A DNA stretch of 17,187 nucleotides from Actinomycetes bacterium (GCA_023432005.1 JAEYVF010000174.1:1-17187); one strand, 5' to 3'; positions 7,715-15,379 are shown, counted from the first letter of the stretch. Made by a program: numbers and translations. Notes: a model not told the origin generated them from the letters alone.

Positions 7715-9136
7715 TCAGGCGCCGACAGCGCGTGCCGCGTACTGCTCGCGGATGCGGGGAACCGGCGCGGCGTCCGGGCGCGCGAGGGTCTCGGGGCGCC
7801 ACTCGGGGCGGCTGCCCGTGAGCACCCACGCCGCCTGCACGCTCGCGCCGAGCGCCACGTACTCGCCGGGCTCGGGCACCTCGACGGGCGCGTCGAAGAC
7901 CTCCGCGGCGATGCGCGACACGGCCGGGTTGGCCGCCGCGCCGCCCACGAGGAGCACGCGCGAGGCCGTGACACCGAGGCGGCGCACGGCGTCGAGTCCG
8001 TCGGCGAGGCCGCACAGCATCCCCTCGACGGCTGCGCGCGCGAGGTTCTCGCGGGTCGTCGAGGCGAGCGTCATGCCGAAGAGCGTCGCGGTCGCGTCGG
8101 GCAGGTTGGGGGTGCGCTCGCCCTCGAAGTAGGGCTGCAGCACGAGGCCGTCGGATCCCGGCTCGGCCGCGAGGGCGAGCTCGCCGAGGCCGGTGTGGTC
8201 GACACCGAGCAGGGAGGCGACGCGGTCGAGCACGCGCGCCGCGTTGAGCGTCGCGACGAGGGGCAGGTACACACCCGACGCATCGGCGAATCCCGCGACC
8301 GTACCGGTCTCGTCGGCGACCGGCGCATCCGTCACCGCGAAGACGGTGCCGCTCGTGCCGATCGAGACGACCACGTCGCCCGCCCGTGCGCCGAGGCCGA
8401 GGGCCGCCGCCGCGTTGTCGCCCGCGCCGGCGCCCACGAGCACGCCGGCCGGGATGCCGTCCTGCGCCGCGGTTTCTCCCATGGCCTCGCCGGGCCCCAC
8501 GATGCGCGGCAGCACCGCGTCGTGGCCGAGGGATGCGATGAGCAGCTCGCGGTCGTAGTCGCCCGTCGCGGGGCTCCAGTAGCTCGTGCCGGATGCGTCG
8601 GAGCGGTCGGTCGCGAGCGCGTCGAGGCCGGGTCCGAGGGGGCTCTCGTCGGCGGGGCCGTAGCCGCGCAGCCGCCAGCTGAGCCAGTCGTGGGGGAGCG
8701 CGACGGCCGCGACGCGCGCCGCGTTCTCGGGCTCGGCATCCCGCAGCCAGCGGAGCTTCGTGGCCGTGAACGAGGCGACGGGCACGCTGCCGGTTCGCCG
8801 GGCGAGCTCGCCCGCGCCGAACTCGGCGATGAGGTCGCGTGCCGCCTGCGCCGAGCGCGTGTCGTTCCAGAGCAGGGCGTCGCGGATGACGCGGCCCTCG
8901 GCGTCGAGCACGACCATGCCGTGCTGCTGGCCGCCGATCGCGATCGCGGCGACGTCGTCGATGCCGCCCGCGTCGGCGATCGCCGTGCGGAGCGCATCCC
9001 ACCACGCGGCGGGCGGGACCTCCGTGCCCGCGGGGTGCGACGCGCGGCCCGTGCGCACGACGGCGCCCGACTCCGCATCCCGGATCACGACCTTGCAGCT
9101 CTGGGTCGACGAGTCGACCCCCGCGACGAGCGTCAT
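7715..9136 (-). CDS. xylB: Xylulokinase (FGGY family)
   Basis: The 473-residue protein phosphorylates D-xylulose to xylulose 5-phosphate with ATP in the cytoplasm, feeding the pentose phosphate pathway. It has the FGGY kinase layout: N-terminal phosphate loop GVDSSTQSCK (6-15), substrate-site segment GGQQHGMV (68-75), catalytic aspartate D240 in GAGAGDNAAAALG (235-247), second phosphate motif SIGTSGT (258-264), and adenosine-binding LLVGGAAANPAVSR (395-408). The length is normal. ATG 9136 is preceded by AAGGAGG at seven bases and places the phosphate loop at the right distance; the open frame extends further upstream only through the intergenic inverted repeat. It follows xylA by 122 bases, so the two are probably co-transcribed. 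FGGY kinases differ in sugar choice; adjacency to xylA makes xylulose the best call. Confidence 0.95.
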   Translation of the reverse strand: MTLVAGVDSSTQSCKVVIRDAESGAVVRTGRASHPAGTEVPPAAWWDALRTAIADAGGIDDVAAIAIGGQQHGMVVLDAEGRVIRDALLWNDTRSAQAARDLIAEFGAGELARRTGSVPVASFTATKLRWLRDAEPENAARVAAVALPHDWLSWRLRGYGPADESPLGPGLDALATDRSDASGTSYWSPATGDYDRELLIASLGHDAVLPRIVGPGEAMGETAAQDGIPAGVLVGAGAGDNAAAALGLGARAGDVVVSIGTSGTVFAVTDAPVADETGTVAGFADASGVYLPLVATLNAARVLDRVASLLGVDHTGLGELALAAEPGSDGLVLQPYFEGERTPNLPDATATLFGMTLASTTRENLARAAVEGMLCGLADGLDAVRRLGVTASRVLLVGGAAANPAVSRIAAEVFDAPVEVPEPGEYVALGASVQAAWVLTGSRPEWRPETLARPDAAPVPRIREQYAARAVGA

Positions 9137-9143
9137 CGCCCGC

Positions 9144-9150
9144 CCTCCTT
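9144..9150 (-). promoter_or_regulatory. Ribosome binding site of xylB
   Basis: On the minus strand this reads AAGGAGG, seven bases before the xylB ATG. This near-perfect site lies after the intergenic inverted repeat and decides the xylB start. Confidence 0.8.
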
Positions 9151-9172
9151 CACTTCTCATGCCGTCAGACAC

Positions 9173-9241
9173 GTCCGCGAGAGTACGCACTTTTCCGCCC
9201 TTTCGGGCTGGATCTGCCGAAAAGTACGTACTCTCGCGGAC
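9173..9241 (-). repeat. Long near-perfect inverted repeat between xylA and xylB
   Basis: The two 25-base arms (9173-9197 and 9217-9241) match at 23 positions. The core of the left arm reads GAGAGTACGCACTTTTC from 9179. Between the arms, GCCC (9197-9200) and GGGC (9205-9208) could form a small inner hairpin with a GAAA tetraloop in the minus-strand transcript; the GCCC shares base 9197 with the outer arm. One arm mismatch (9188 against 9226) is C-A on the plus strand but becomes a tolerated G-U pair in the minus-strand RNA, the sense of xylA-xylB. The other (9196 against 9218) stays unpaired. It lies 36 bases upstream of the xylB start. It may be an attenuator, a partial terminator, an RNA-stability element, or a dispersed intergenic palindrome. 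Confidence 0.85.
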
Positions 9242-9258
9242 AGGAACGGGGTGGTGGG

Positions 9259-10452
9259 TCAGCGGGCGCCGAGCAGGTGCTCCGTCGCAAGGGCCTGCAG
9301 GCGCACGAAGCCGAAGCCCTTGCCGTCGAAGTAGGCGCCCGGGTCGAAGTCCTCCCACGTGGAGCGGTCGGCGACGAGGTCGTCGATCGTCTCGCCCGAG
9401 CCGAGGGTCGGCTGCGCGAGCTCGGTGACCTTGGCGGCCTCGAGCGCCTCCTGCACCTCGGGGTCGGCGCGGAAGGCCGCGGCGCGCTCCTTGAGGAGCA
9501 GGTAGGTGCGCATGTTCGCGGCCGCCGACTCCCACACGCCCGTCTCGTCCTCGGTGCGCGAGGGCTTGTAGTCGAAGTGGCGCGGGCCCTCGTAGGCGGG
9601 GCCGCCGTTCGGGCCGCCGTTCTCGAGCAGGTCGACGAGGGCGAACGCGTTGTGCAGGTCGCCGTGGCCGAAGACGAGGTCCTGGTCGTACTTGATGCCG
9701 CGCTGACCGTTGAGGTCGATGTGGAAGAGCTTGCCGTGCCACAGCGCCTGCGCGATGCCGGCCTGGAAGTTGAGGCCCGCCATCTGCTCGTGCCCGACCT
9801 CGGGGTTGAGGCCCACGAGCTCGGGGTGCTCGAGCTCGTTGATGAAGGCGAGCGCGTGGCCGACCGTCGGCAGCAGGATGTCGCCGCGGGGCTCGTTCGG
9901 CTTCGGCTCGATCGCGAAGCGGATGTCGTAGCCCTTGTCGAGCACGTACTGGCCGAGGAGGTCCATGGCCTCCTTGTAACGCGAGAGCGCGGCGCGGATG
10001 TCCTTGGCCGAGTCGTACTCGGCGCCCTCGCGGCCGCCCCAGAATACGAGCGTCTTGGCGCCGAGCTCGGCGGCGAGGTCGAGCTGGCGGATGACCTTGC
10101 GCAGCGCGTAGCGACGCACCTGGCGGTCGTTGGACGTGACGCCGCCGTCCTTGAAGACGGGGGCCGAGAAGAGGTTCGTGGTGGCCATCGGCACGATGAG
10201 GCCGGTCGCCTCGAGCGCGCCCTTCAGGCGGTCGATCTGCTTCTGGCGCTCGGCATCCGTCGAGCCGAAGGCGAACAGGTCGTCGTCGTGGAAGGTGAGG
10301 CCGTAGGCGCCGAGCTCCGCGAGCTTCTCGACCGCGTGCACGACGTCGAGGGCCGCGCGGGTGGGGCCGCCGAAGGGGTCGCCGCCGTTGTAGCCGATGG
10401 TCCAGAGCCCGAAGCTGAACTTGTCGTCGCGGGTGGGTGTGAGCGCGGTCAT
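9259..10452 (-). CDS. xylA: Xylose isomerase
   Basis: The 397-residue enzyme interconverts D-xylose and D-xylulose in the cytoplasm using two divalent metal ions. Length and sequence match the actinobacterial (class I) type. Catalytic and metal residues known from Streptomyces enzymes are all present, mostly shifted by one: H55 and D58 in TFHDDDL (53-59), W138, E182 and K184 in IEPKPNEPRGD (181-191), E218 and H221 in NPEVGHEQ (216-223), D246, D256 and D258 in KYDQD (254-258), and D294 in HFDYKP (292-297). ATG 10452 has a GAGGAG site eight bases upstream; the longer open frame beyond it is the promoter region. It is divergent from the lacI-family gene and is followed by xylB, so control by that repressor is likely. 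Confidence 0.98.
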   Translation of the reverse strand: MTALTPTRDDKFSFGLWTIGYNGGDPFGGPTRAALDVVHAVEKLAELGAYGLTFHDDDLFAFGSTDAERQKQIDRLKGALEATGLIVPMATTNLFSAPVFKDGGVTSNDRQVRRYALRKVIRQLDLAAELGAKTLVFWGGREGAEYDSAKDIRAALSRYKEAMDLLGQYVLDKGYDIRFAIEPKPNEPRGDILLPTVGHALAFINELEHPELVGLNPEVGHEQMAGLNFQAGIAQALWHGKLFHIDLNGQRGIKYDQDLVFGHGDLHNAFALVDLLENGGPNGGPAYEGPRHFDYKPSRTEDETGVWESAAANMRTYLLLKERAAAFRADPEVQEALEAAKVTELAQPTLGSGETIDDLVADRSTWEDFDPGAYFDGKGFGFVRLQALATEHLLGAR

Positions 10453-10460
10453 CGCGGAAT

Positions 10461-10466
10461 CTCCTC
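10461..10466 (-). promoter_or_regulatory. Ribosome binding site of xylA
   Basis: On the minus strand this reads GAGGAG, eight bases before the xylA ATG, and it sets the start against several longer in-frame possibilities. Confidence 0.8.
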
Positions 10467-10475
10467 GTCGAGTAA

Positions 10476-10494
10476 ATGTTGCGAAGTCAAACAT
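10476..10494. promoter_or_regulatory. Candidate operator on the xylA side
   Basis: ATGTT (10476-10480) and AACAT (10490-10494) form an inverted repeat with a 9-base centre. It overlaps the likely xylA -10 box, where bound repressor would block transcription. The arms are short, so this is a candidate only. Confidence 0.35.
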
Positions 10495-10526
10495 ATACCA
10501 TGGGAGACGCGGGCGGAAGTCCGACA

Positions 10527-10547
10527 GTTTCGCGAAAACATCGAAAC
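10527..10547. promoter_or_regulatory. Candidate LacI-family operator on the regulator side
   Basis: TTTCGCGAAA (10528-10537) is a perfect palindrome with the central CG typical of LacI-family operators. A second CGAAAC copy (10542-10547) can also pair with GTTTCG (10527-10532). It sits just upstream of the TACACT -10 box, so it could serve autorepression and also act on xylA. Confidence 0.5.
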
Positions 10548-10582
10548 CGCCCGCGTACACTGAACCGGTCGAAAGGACGCCG

Positions 10583-11602
10583 ATGCCCCGCTCCACCGCA
10601 TCCGCGCGCGTGACGCTCGCCCAGGTCGCCGAGGAGGCGGGCGTCTCGCTGTCCACGATCTCGAAGGTGCTCAACGGACGCCCCGACGTGTCCGCCGCGA
10701 CGCGCTCGCGTGTCGAGGCGCTGCTCGCCGAGCACGGCTACCTCCGCCGCAAGTCGAACCTCTCGAGCACGGGGCTCATCGAGCTCGTCTTCCATGAGCT
10801 CGAGGCCGCGTGGTCGATGGAGATCATCCGCGGCGTCGAGGACGTCGCGAGCGCCCACGGCCTGAGCGTCGTGCTGACGGAGAGCGGCAGCCGGCACTCG
10901 CCGTCAGCCGACTGGGTCGAGGGCGTGCTGCGGCGTCGGCCCGCAGGTGTCGTGCTCGTGTTCTCCGACCTGCCCGCGGAGTACCGCGAGGCGCTGCGCG
11001 CCCGCGCCATCCCCTTCGTCATCATCGACCCCGCGGGCGACCCCTCGCCGGAGGTGCCGTCCGTCGGCTCCGCCAACTGGTCGGGCGGGCTCATGGCGAC
11101 CCGCCACCTCATCGAGCTCGGTCACACCCGGATCGCCGCCATCACGGGGCCCGACGACATGATGTGCTCGCACGCACGCATCGACGGCTACCGCTCGGCG
11201 ATGAACTCGGCCGGACTCGCGATCGAGCCCGACTGGATCCGCTTCGGCGACTTCCACACCTCGGGCGGCTACGAGCACGGCCGTTCGCTCCTGACGGGAG
11301 CGGAACGGCCGACGGCGATCTTCGCGGGATCCGACCTGCAGGCGCTCGGCGTGCTCGAGGCCGTGCGCGAGCTCGACCTGCGGGTGCCCGAGGATCTCTC
11401 CCTCGTCGGCTACGACGACGTGCCCCTCGCGAAGTGGGTGAGCCCGCGCCTCACGACGGTGCGGCAGCCGCTGCGCCGCATGGCGGAGGAGGCGACGCGA
11501 CTCGTCGTCCGGATGGGGGAGGCGCCGCTCGAGTCGGTGCCGCGGATGGATCTCGCGACGAACCTCGTCGTGCGCGAGAGTACGGCACGGCTCGCATCCT
11601 GA
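10583..11602 (+). CDS. LacI-family transcriptional regulator, probable xylose/xylan repressor
   Basis: This 339-residue protein is the only plus-strand gene. It starts with a LacI-type helix-turn-helix and hinge helix (about 10-58; TLAQVAEEAGVSLSTISKVL at 11-30 is the DNA-reading part). A periplasmic-binding-protein-like sugar sensor follows, with FVIIDPAGD, ATRHLIELGHTRIA and the C-terminal DLSLVGYDDVPLAKWVSPRLT characteristic of the family. The length is normal. ATG 10583 is chosen because GAAAGGA precedes it and it places the helix-turn-helix near the N-terminus; the longer frame from 10397 would overlap xylA. It lies between the xylAB unit and the convergent xylanase operon, so xylose or a xylo-oligosaccharide is the probable inducer. 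That ligand, and control of both operons, are inferences from position. Confidence 0.93.
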   Translation: MPRSTASARVTLAQVAEEAGVSLSTISKVLNGRPDVSAATRSRVEALLAEHGYLRRKSNLSSTGLIELVFHELEAAWSMEIIRGVEDVASAHGLSVVLTESGSRHSPSADWVEGVLRRRPAGVVLVFSDLPAEYREALRARAIPFVIIDPAGDPSPEVPSVGSANWSGGLMATRHLIELGHTRIAAITGPDDMMCSHARIDGYRSAMNSAGLAIEPDWIRFGDFHTSGGYEHGRSLLTGAERPTAIFAGSDLQALGVLEAVRELDLRVPEDLSLVGYDDVPLAKWVSPRLTTVRQPLRRMAEEATRLVVRMGEAPLESVPRMDLATNLVVRESTARLAS

Positions 11603-11636
11603 CCGGGGGAGTCTCGACGCACGTCCGGCATCCGCT

Positions 11637-11649
11637 CCCGCTCAGCGGG
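11637..11649 (+). terminator. Small hairpin after the lacI-family gene
   Basis: CCCGC and GCGGG form a 5-bp stem with a 3-base loop, 35 bases past the regulator stop codon. No T-run follows. It may help transcription end or protect the 3' end, but it is weak alone. Confidence 0.25.
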
Positions 11650-11665
11650 CGGCTATAGCGGCAGG

Positions 11666-11689
11666 CGGCGGGAGGAGTTGCTCCCGCCG
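11666..11689. terminator. Hairpin terminator candidate between convergent genes
   Basis: A perfect 9-bp stem (CGGCGGGAG at 11666-11674, CTCCCGCCG at 11681-11689) encloses a 6-base loop. It lies between the stop codons of the plus-strand regulator and the minus-strand xylanase gene, so it could work in both directions. There is no T-run on either side, which is common for actinobacterial terminators. It also overlaps the most divergent unit of the nearby tandem repeat. Confidence 0.5.
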
Positions 11690-11755
11690 GGCGCGCGCGT
11701 TGCCGCCCGCTCGCGCGGTTGATCCCGCCGAACGTGCGGTTGATCCCGCCGAACG
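11677..11755. repeat. 21-bp tandem direct repeat in the convergent intergenic region
   Basis: GCGGTTGATCCCGCCGAACG occurs twice exactly (11715-11734 and 11736-11755) with one base between, a 21-bp period. Two weaker units appear to lie further left: GTTGCTCCCGCCGGGCG from 11677 and GTTGCCGCCCGCTCG from 11699. The array ends 12 bases before the xylanase stop codon. Its function is unknown. It may be a slipped-strand expansion or a copy of a dispersed intergenic repeat. Confidence 0.75.
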
Positions 11756-11767
11756 GAGCGACGGCGG

Positions 11768-13027
11768 TCAGGCGAGCGTGAGTGGGTCGAGCGCCGCATC
11801 CGCGCCGGAGCGCTCGATCGCGAACGAGGCCGAGCGGTCTCCGAGGATCACCCGGTAGTCGCCGAGGAAGCCGGACACACGGACGACCCCATCGTCGTCC
11901 GTGCGGGTCCGGGTCGCAGGGAGCCACCACTCGCGGCGCACGAGGTCGCGGAGCGCGTCGTACGCGGGCTTGCGCGAACCGTCGGCGCGCAGCAGCCCGG
12001 CGGGGGCGCCGAGCCAGGCTCCCGCATCCGTGATGCCCCAGTAGGTGATCGACTGCACCGAGGGGTGCCCGACGAGCGAGCGGTAGTGCCGCACGAGCTC
12101 GTCGGCCTGCCGCTCCTCGCCCTCGGGCGTCGACGGCCACGACGCGGGCTGGTAGTCGTTGAGGTCGACGATGTGCGCGGGCATGAGCTCACCCGAGAGC
12201 AGGGTGTTCTCGGTGAGGTGCAGCGGAAGGCCGTAGCGCGCGAAGCGGTCGACCATCGCGAGCATCGTCTCCTCGCCCCAGTAGCCCTGGTGCATGTGGG
12301 TCTGCAGCCCGATGGCGTCGATGCGCACCCCGTTCTCGAGGAGCCCCTCGATGAGGCACTCGTACGCGCTCGACAGGTCGAAGTCGTTGATGAGCAGGGT
12401 CGCGCCGGGGTTCGACTCGCGCGCCGCCTCGAACGCCTCGCGGATGAGGGGGATGCGCCCCTTCGCCCGCGCGATGCGGGAGACCACGTTGGGCACCCCG
12501 TCGGGCTCGTTCTCGAAGACGGGCATGATGACCGCCTCGTTGACGACGTCCCACGCGTCGATGAGGCCGCGGAACCCGCCCACCTCGCGCCGCACGCGAT
12601 CGAGCGTGACGCGCCATCCCTCCTCGAGCGAGAGCGCGTCCATCCACGGCGCCTTGACGGTGTGCCAGACGAGCGGGTGGCCCTTGAGCCGCACGTCCCG
12701 CTCGGCGAACCACTGCGCGGCGGCGCGGATGCGGTCGGCCTGCGTCGCGCCCGGCTCGCGTTCGTAGTCGCCTCGGTAGAAGGGCAGCGTCGCCGTGTCG
12801 AACACGCCGAGCCAGTCCTCGGCGAGCGCCGCGTCATCCGTCTCCCCGTTCGCGTGGGGGATGAGCTCGAAGCCCGTCGACCCGAAGGCGAAAGCGTGCC
12901 GCGTCTGCTCGACGACGACCTCGCGCCCGGCGAGCGGGACCCCCTCCGGGTCGACGAGCCGGATGCTGAGCTCGCCGACCCGGTGGTCGGGTGATGCGGG
13001 GGTCGGGGTCACCTGGGTCTCAGGCAC
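11768..13027 (-). CDS. Family 10 glycoside hydrolase, predicted intracellular endo-1,4-beta-xylanase
   Basis: The 419-residue protein has GH10 signatures: GHPLVWH (116-122), acid/base E164 in WDVVNE (159-164), NDFDLSS (214-220), IGLQTHMHQ (239-247), and nucleophile E273 in HLTENT (270-275). The usual TELD after the nucleophile is replaced by TENT, which points to a divergent GH10 branch. An N-terminal beta segment (about 18-48) precedes the barrel and a short beta tail (about 373-419) follows it. No signal peptide is present, so it should cut imported xylo-oligosaccharides in the cytoplasm. The GTG start overlaps the end of the upstream hydrolase gene by eight bases (GTGCCTGA), and no ribosome site is visible, so translational coupling is likely; GTG 13012 is an alternative. 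Xylanase is the best call from the catalytic motifs and xylose-gene context. Confidence 0.88.
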   Translation of the reverse strand: MPETQVTPTPASPDHRVGELSIRLVDPEGVPLAGREVVVEQTRHAFAFGSTGFELIPHANGETDDAALAEDWLGVFDTATLPFYRGDYEREPGATQADRIRAAAQWFAERDVRLKGHPLVWHTVKAPWMDALSLEEGWRVTLDRVRREVGGFRGLIDAWDVVNEAVIMPVFENEPDGVPNVVSRIARAKGRIPLIREAFEAARESNPGATLLINDFDLSSAYECLIEGLLENGVRIDAIGLQTHMHQGYWGEETMLAMVDRFARYGLPLHLTENTLLSGELMPAHIVDLNDYQPASWPSTPEGEERQADELVRHYRSLVGHPSVQSITYWGITDAGAWLGAPAGLLRADGSRKPAYDALRDLVRREWWLPATRTRTDDDGVVRVSGFLGDYRVILGDRSASFAIERSGADAALDPLTLA

Positions 13028-15377
13028 CGGATGCCGGGGTCACGGTGACGTCCGCGTGGAGCGGACGCGTGTGGTCGACCTCGCGCGTCTCCCCCGTGAG
13101 GTCGACGGCGTGCTCGAACACGATGTCCCCTGCCGAGCGGCCGAGGCCGAGCACGAGCGTGCCGGGCTCGACGATGCGGCGCCCGTCGCGCCCCGTGAAG
13201 GACGCGAGCTCGGCCGGCACCCGGAACGACACCGTCGCCGATGCGCCGGGCTCGAGGTCCACCCGCGCGAAGGCGATGAGCCGCTGCACGGGTCGCACGA
13301 CGCTCGCGACCGGATCGTGCAGGTACAGCTGCACGACATCCGAGCCGGCACGGTCGCTCGTGTTGGCGACCTCGACGCGCAGGTCGACGGTCTGCGAGAA
13401 GAGCTTCCCCGACACCCCGAGGTCGCGCCACTCGAACGTCGAGTACGACAGGCCGTGACCGAACCAGTAGGCCGGGGTCGGGTCGATGTTCGAGACGCCG
13501 CTGCGGCGTGCGAGCGGGGCCGCGAGGTAGCTCGTCGGCTGCGCGCCGGGCGTCGCGGGCACGCTCACCGGAAGGCGGCCGGCGGGGTTGACGCGACCGC
13601 TGAGGGCGCCCGCGATCGCCGGGGTGCCCTCCTCGCCCAGGAAGAACGCCTCGACGATGGCGCCCGCGCGCTCGGGCGCGGTGCCGAGAGCGTAGGGACG
13701 GCCGGCGAGCAGCGTCACGACCGCGGGCGTGCCCGAGGCGACCACGGCGTCGAGCAGCTGCTGCTGGGCGCCCGGCAGGTCGAGCGACTCGACGTCGCAT
13801 CCCTCGCCGCTCGTGCCGCGGCCGAAGAGGCCCGCGCGGTCGCCGAGGGCGACGATCACCACGTCCGCCTCGGCCGCCGCCGCGACGGCGGCGGGGATCT
13901 CGGCGGTCTCGCCGCCGTCGACCGTCGTGCCCTGCACATAGACGAGGTCGCTGTCGGGGAACTCCGCACGCAGCGACTCGAGCAGCGTGGGCAGCGCGAT
14001 CCCGATCGGGGTCTCCGGATGCTGCACCCCCACGTGCGCCGGGAACGAGTAGCAGCCGAGCACCGCGTACGGGTCGTCGGCGGTCGGGCCGACCACCGCG
14101 ATGCGCGCGGGCGAGGCGAGCGGCAGCACGCCGTCGTTCTTCAGCAGCACGATCGCGCGCTCGGCGAGGCGCTTCGCGAGCTCGCGGTTCTCCGCCGTGT
14201 CGAGGTCGACGCTCCCGCGCAGCTCGGCGTCCGCCGAGGAGCTCGCGAGCGCGGCGGGCACGGGCGACCAGTCGTCGAGCAGGCCCATGTCGATCTTCTG
14301 CGTGAGCACACGTCGGAGGGCGGTGTCGACGACGGCCTCGTCGAGGCGTCCCGAGCGCACCTCCTCGGCGAGGGGCGCGCCGTAGCCGCGCACCGTCGGC
14401 AGCTCGACGTCGATGCCGGCCTCGAGGGCGGCGACCGCCGCGGCTCCCCAGTCGTCCTCCGCCACGACGCCGTGCAGCGCCGCGAGGAAGCCGACCGAGT
14501 AGTAGTCGGCGACGACGGTGCCTGCGAAGCCCCAGCGCTCGCGGAGCAGCTCGGTCAGCAGCCCCCGGTCGGCGGCGGTGGGCACCCCGTCGATGTCGGT
14601 GTAGGCGTTCATGACGGAGCGCACGCCGCCCTCGCGGATCGCCATCTCGAACGGGGGGAGCAGGACGTCGGCGAGCTCGCGAGGGCCGACCGAGACGGGC
14701 GCGAGGTTGCGCCCCGCCTTCGATGCGGAGTAGCCGACGAAGTGCTTGAGCGTCGCGATGACGCCCGCACGCTCGAGACCCTGCACGTACGCGGTCGCGA
14801 TCGTCCCCACGAGGTACGGGTCCTCGCCGATGGTCTCCTCGACGCGGCCCCAGCGGGCGTCGCGCACGACGTCGAGCACCGGGGCGAGCCCCTGGTGCAC
14901 GCCGACCGATCGCATGTCCGAGCCGATGCGTCCCGCCATCTCGCGCACGAGCTCCGGGTCGAAGCTCGCGCCCCAGGCGAGCGGCACGGGATATGCCGTC
15001 GCGCCCCACGTGGCGAAGCCCGCGAGGCACTCCTCGTGCGCGATCGCCGGGATGCCGAAGCGGTTCGACGCGACGATGCGCTCCTGGGTGCGCTGCAGCG
15101 AGAGCGCACCCAGGGCCGGATCGACCGGCGCCGTCCCGAAGGGACGCGTGAGCTGGCCGAGGCCCGTGGGCAGCAGCTGCTCGATGTCGACGTCGTCGAT
15201 CATCTCGTTCTGGTGCGGTGCGACCTCGCCTCCGGACGCGTCCGCGCCGACCCAGATCCCGTAGAGCTGGGCGAGCTTCTCGTCGAGCGTCATCTCGGCG
15301 ATGAGCGCCTCGACGCGGACGGCCGTCGGCTTGGAGGTGTCGCGCCACACGGGGACGACACCGATGTCGAGCGACAT
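13020..15377 (-). CDS. Family 3 glycoside hydrolase, probable beta-xylosidase
   Basis: The 785-residue enzyme has the full GH3 layout: N-terminal barrel with RDARWGRVEETIGEDPYLVG (172-191), KHFVGYSASKAGRN (211-224), FEMAIREGGVRSVMNAYTDI (243-262) and nucleophile D291 in GTVVADYYSV (286-295). The alpha/beta sandwich follows (ERAIVLLKNDGVLPL, then GRPYALG), and a fibronectin-III-like domain closes the protein (YWFGHGLSYSTFEW, then SDVVQLYL). No signal peptide is seen. ATG 15377 lies two bases after the permease stop codon, with AAGGG seven bases upstream; the open frame beyond it is not coding. GH3 enzymes act as beta-xylosidases, beta-glucosidases or both. The xylanase partner, sugar permeases and nearby xylAB favour release of xylose from xylo-oligosaccharides. 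Confidence 0.92.
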   Translation of the reverse strand: MSLDIGVVPVWRDTSKPTAVRVEALIAEMTLDEKLAQLYGIWVGADASGGEVAPHQNEMIDDVDIEQLLPTGLGQLTRPFGTAPVDPALGALSLQRTQERIVASNRFGIPAIAHEECLAGFATWGATAYPVPLAWGASFDPELVREMAGRIGSDMRSVGVHQGLAPVLDVVRDARWGRVEETIGEDPYLVGTIATAYVQGLERAGVIATLKHFVGYSASKAGRNLAPVSVGPRELADVLLPPFEMAIREGGVRSVMNAYTDIDGVPTAADRGLLTELLRERWGFAGTVVADYYSVGFLAALHGVVAEDDWGAAAVAALEAGIDVELPTVRGYGAPLAEEVRSGRLDEAVVDTALRRVLTQKIDMGLLDDWSPVPAALASSSADAELRGSVDLDTAENRELAKRLAERAIVLLKNDGVLPLASPARIAVVGPTADDPYAVLGCYSFPAHVGVQHPETPIGIALPTLLESLRAEFPDSDLVYVQGTTVDGGETAEIPAAVAAAAEADVVIVALGDRAGLFGRGTSGEGCDVESLDLPGAQQQLLDAVVASGTPAVVTLLAGRPYALGTAPERAGAIVEAFFLGEEGTPAIAGALSGRVNPAGRLPVSVPATPGAQPTSYLAAPLARRSGVSNIDPTPAYWFGHGLSYSTFEWRDLGVSGKLFSQTVDLRVEVANTSDRAGSDVVQLYLHDPVASVVRPVQRLIAFARVDLEPGASATVSFRVPAELASFTGRDGRRIVEPGTLVLGLGRSAGDIVFEHAVDLTGETREVDHTRPLHADVTVTPASGA

Positions 15378-15379
15378 GA

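Larger units (their letters stand above)
10453..10582. promoter_or_regulatory. Divergent promoter/operator region between xylA and the lacI-family gene
   Basis: These 130 bases separate two divergent genes and include the most AT-rich stretch of the window (10471-10500). For the regulator, TACACT (10556-10561) is a good -10 box with no clear -35. For xylA, the minus strand has TATGTT (10490-10495) as a -10 candidate, with a poor TTCCGC (10513-10518) 17 bases upstream. Two palindromic elements, listed separately, overlap these promoter positions. The layout fits a LacI-type repressor controlling both its own gene and xylAB. Confidence 0.65.

Noticed and set aside
9173..9241. Inverted repeat as an insertion-sequence remnant or attachment site
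   Set aside because: No transposase fragment, target duplication, tRNA or integrase is nearby, and the flanking genes form an intact xylAB unit.
9137..9742. N-terminal extension of the xylulokinase frame across the inverted repeat and into xylA
   Set aside because: The FGGY phosphate loop begins directly after ATG 9136, which has a near-perfect ribosome site; the extension overlaps the xylA coding sequence.
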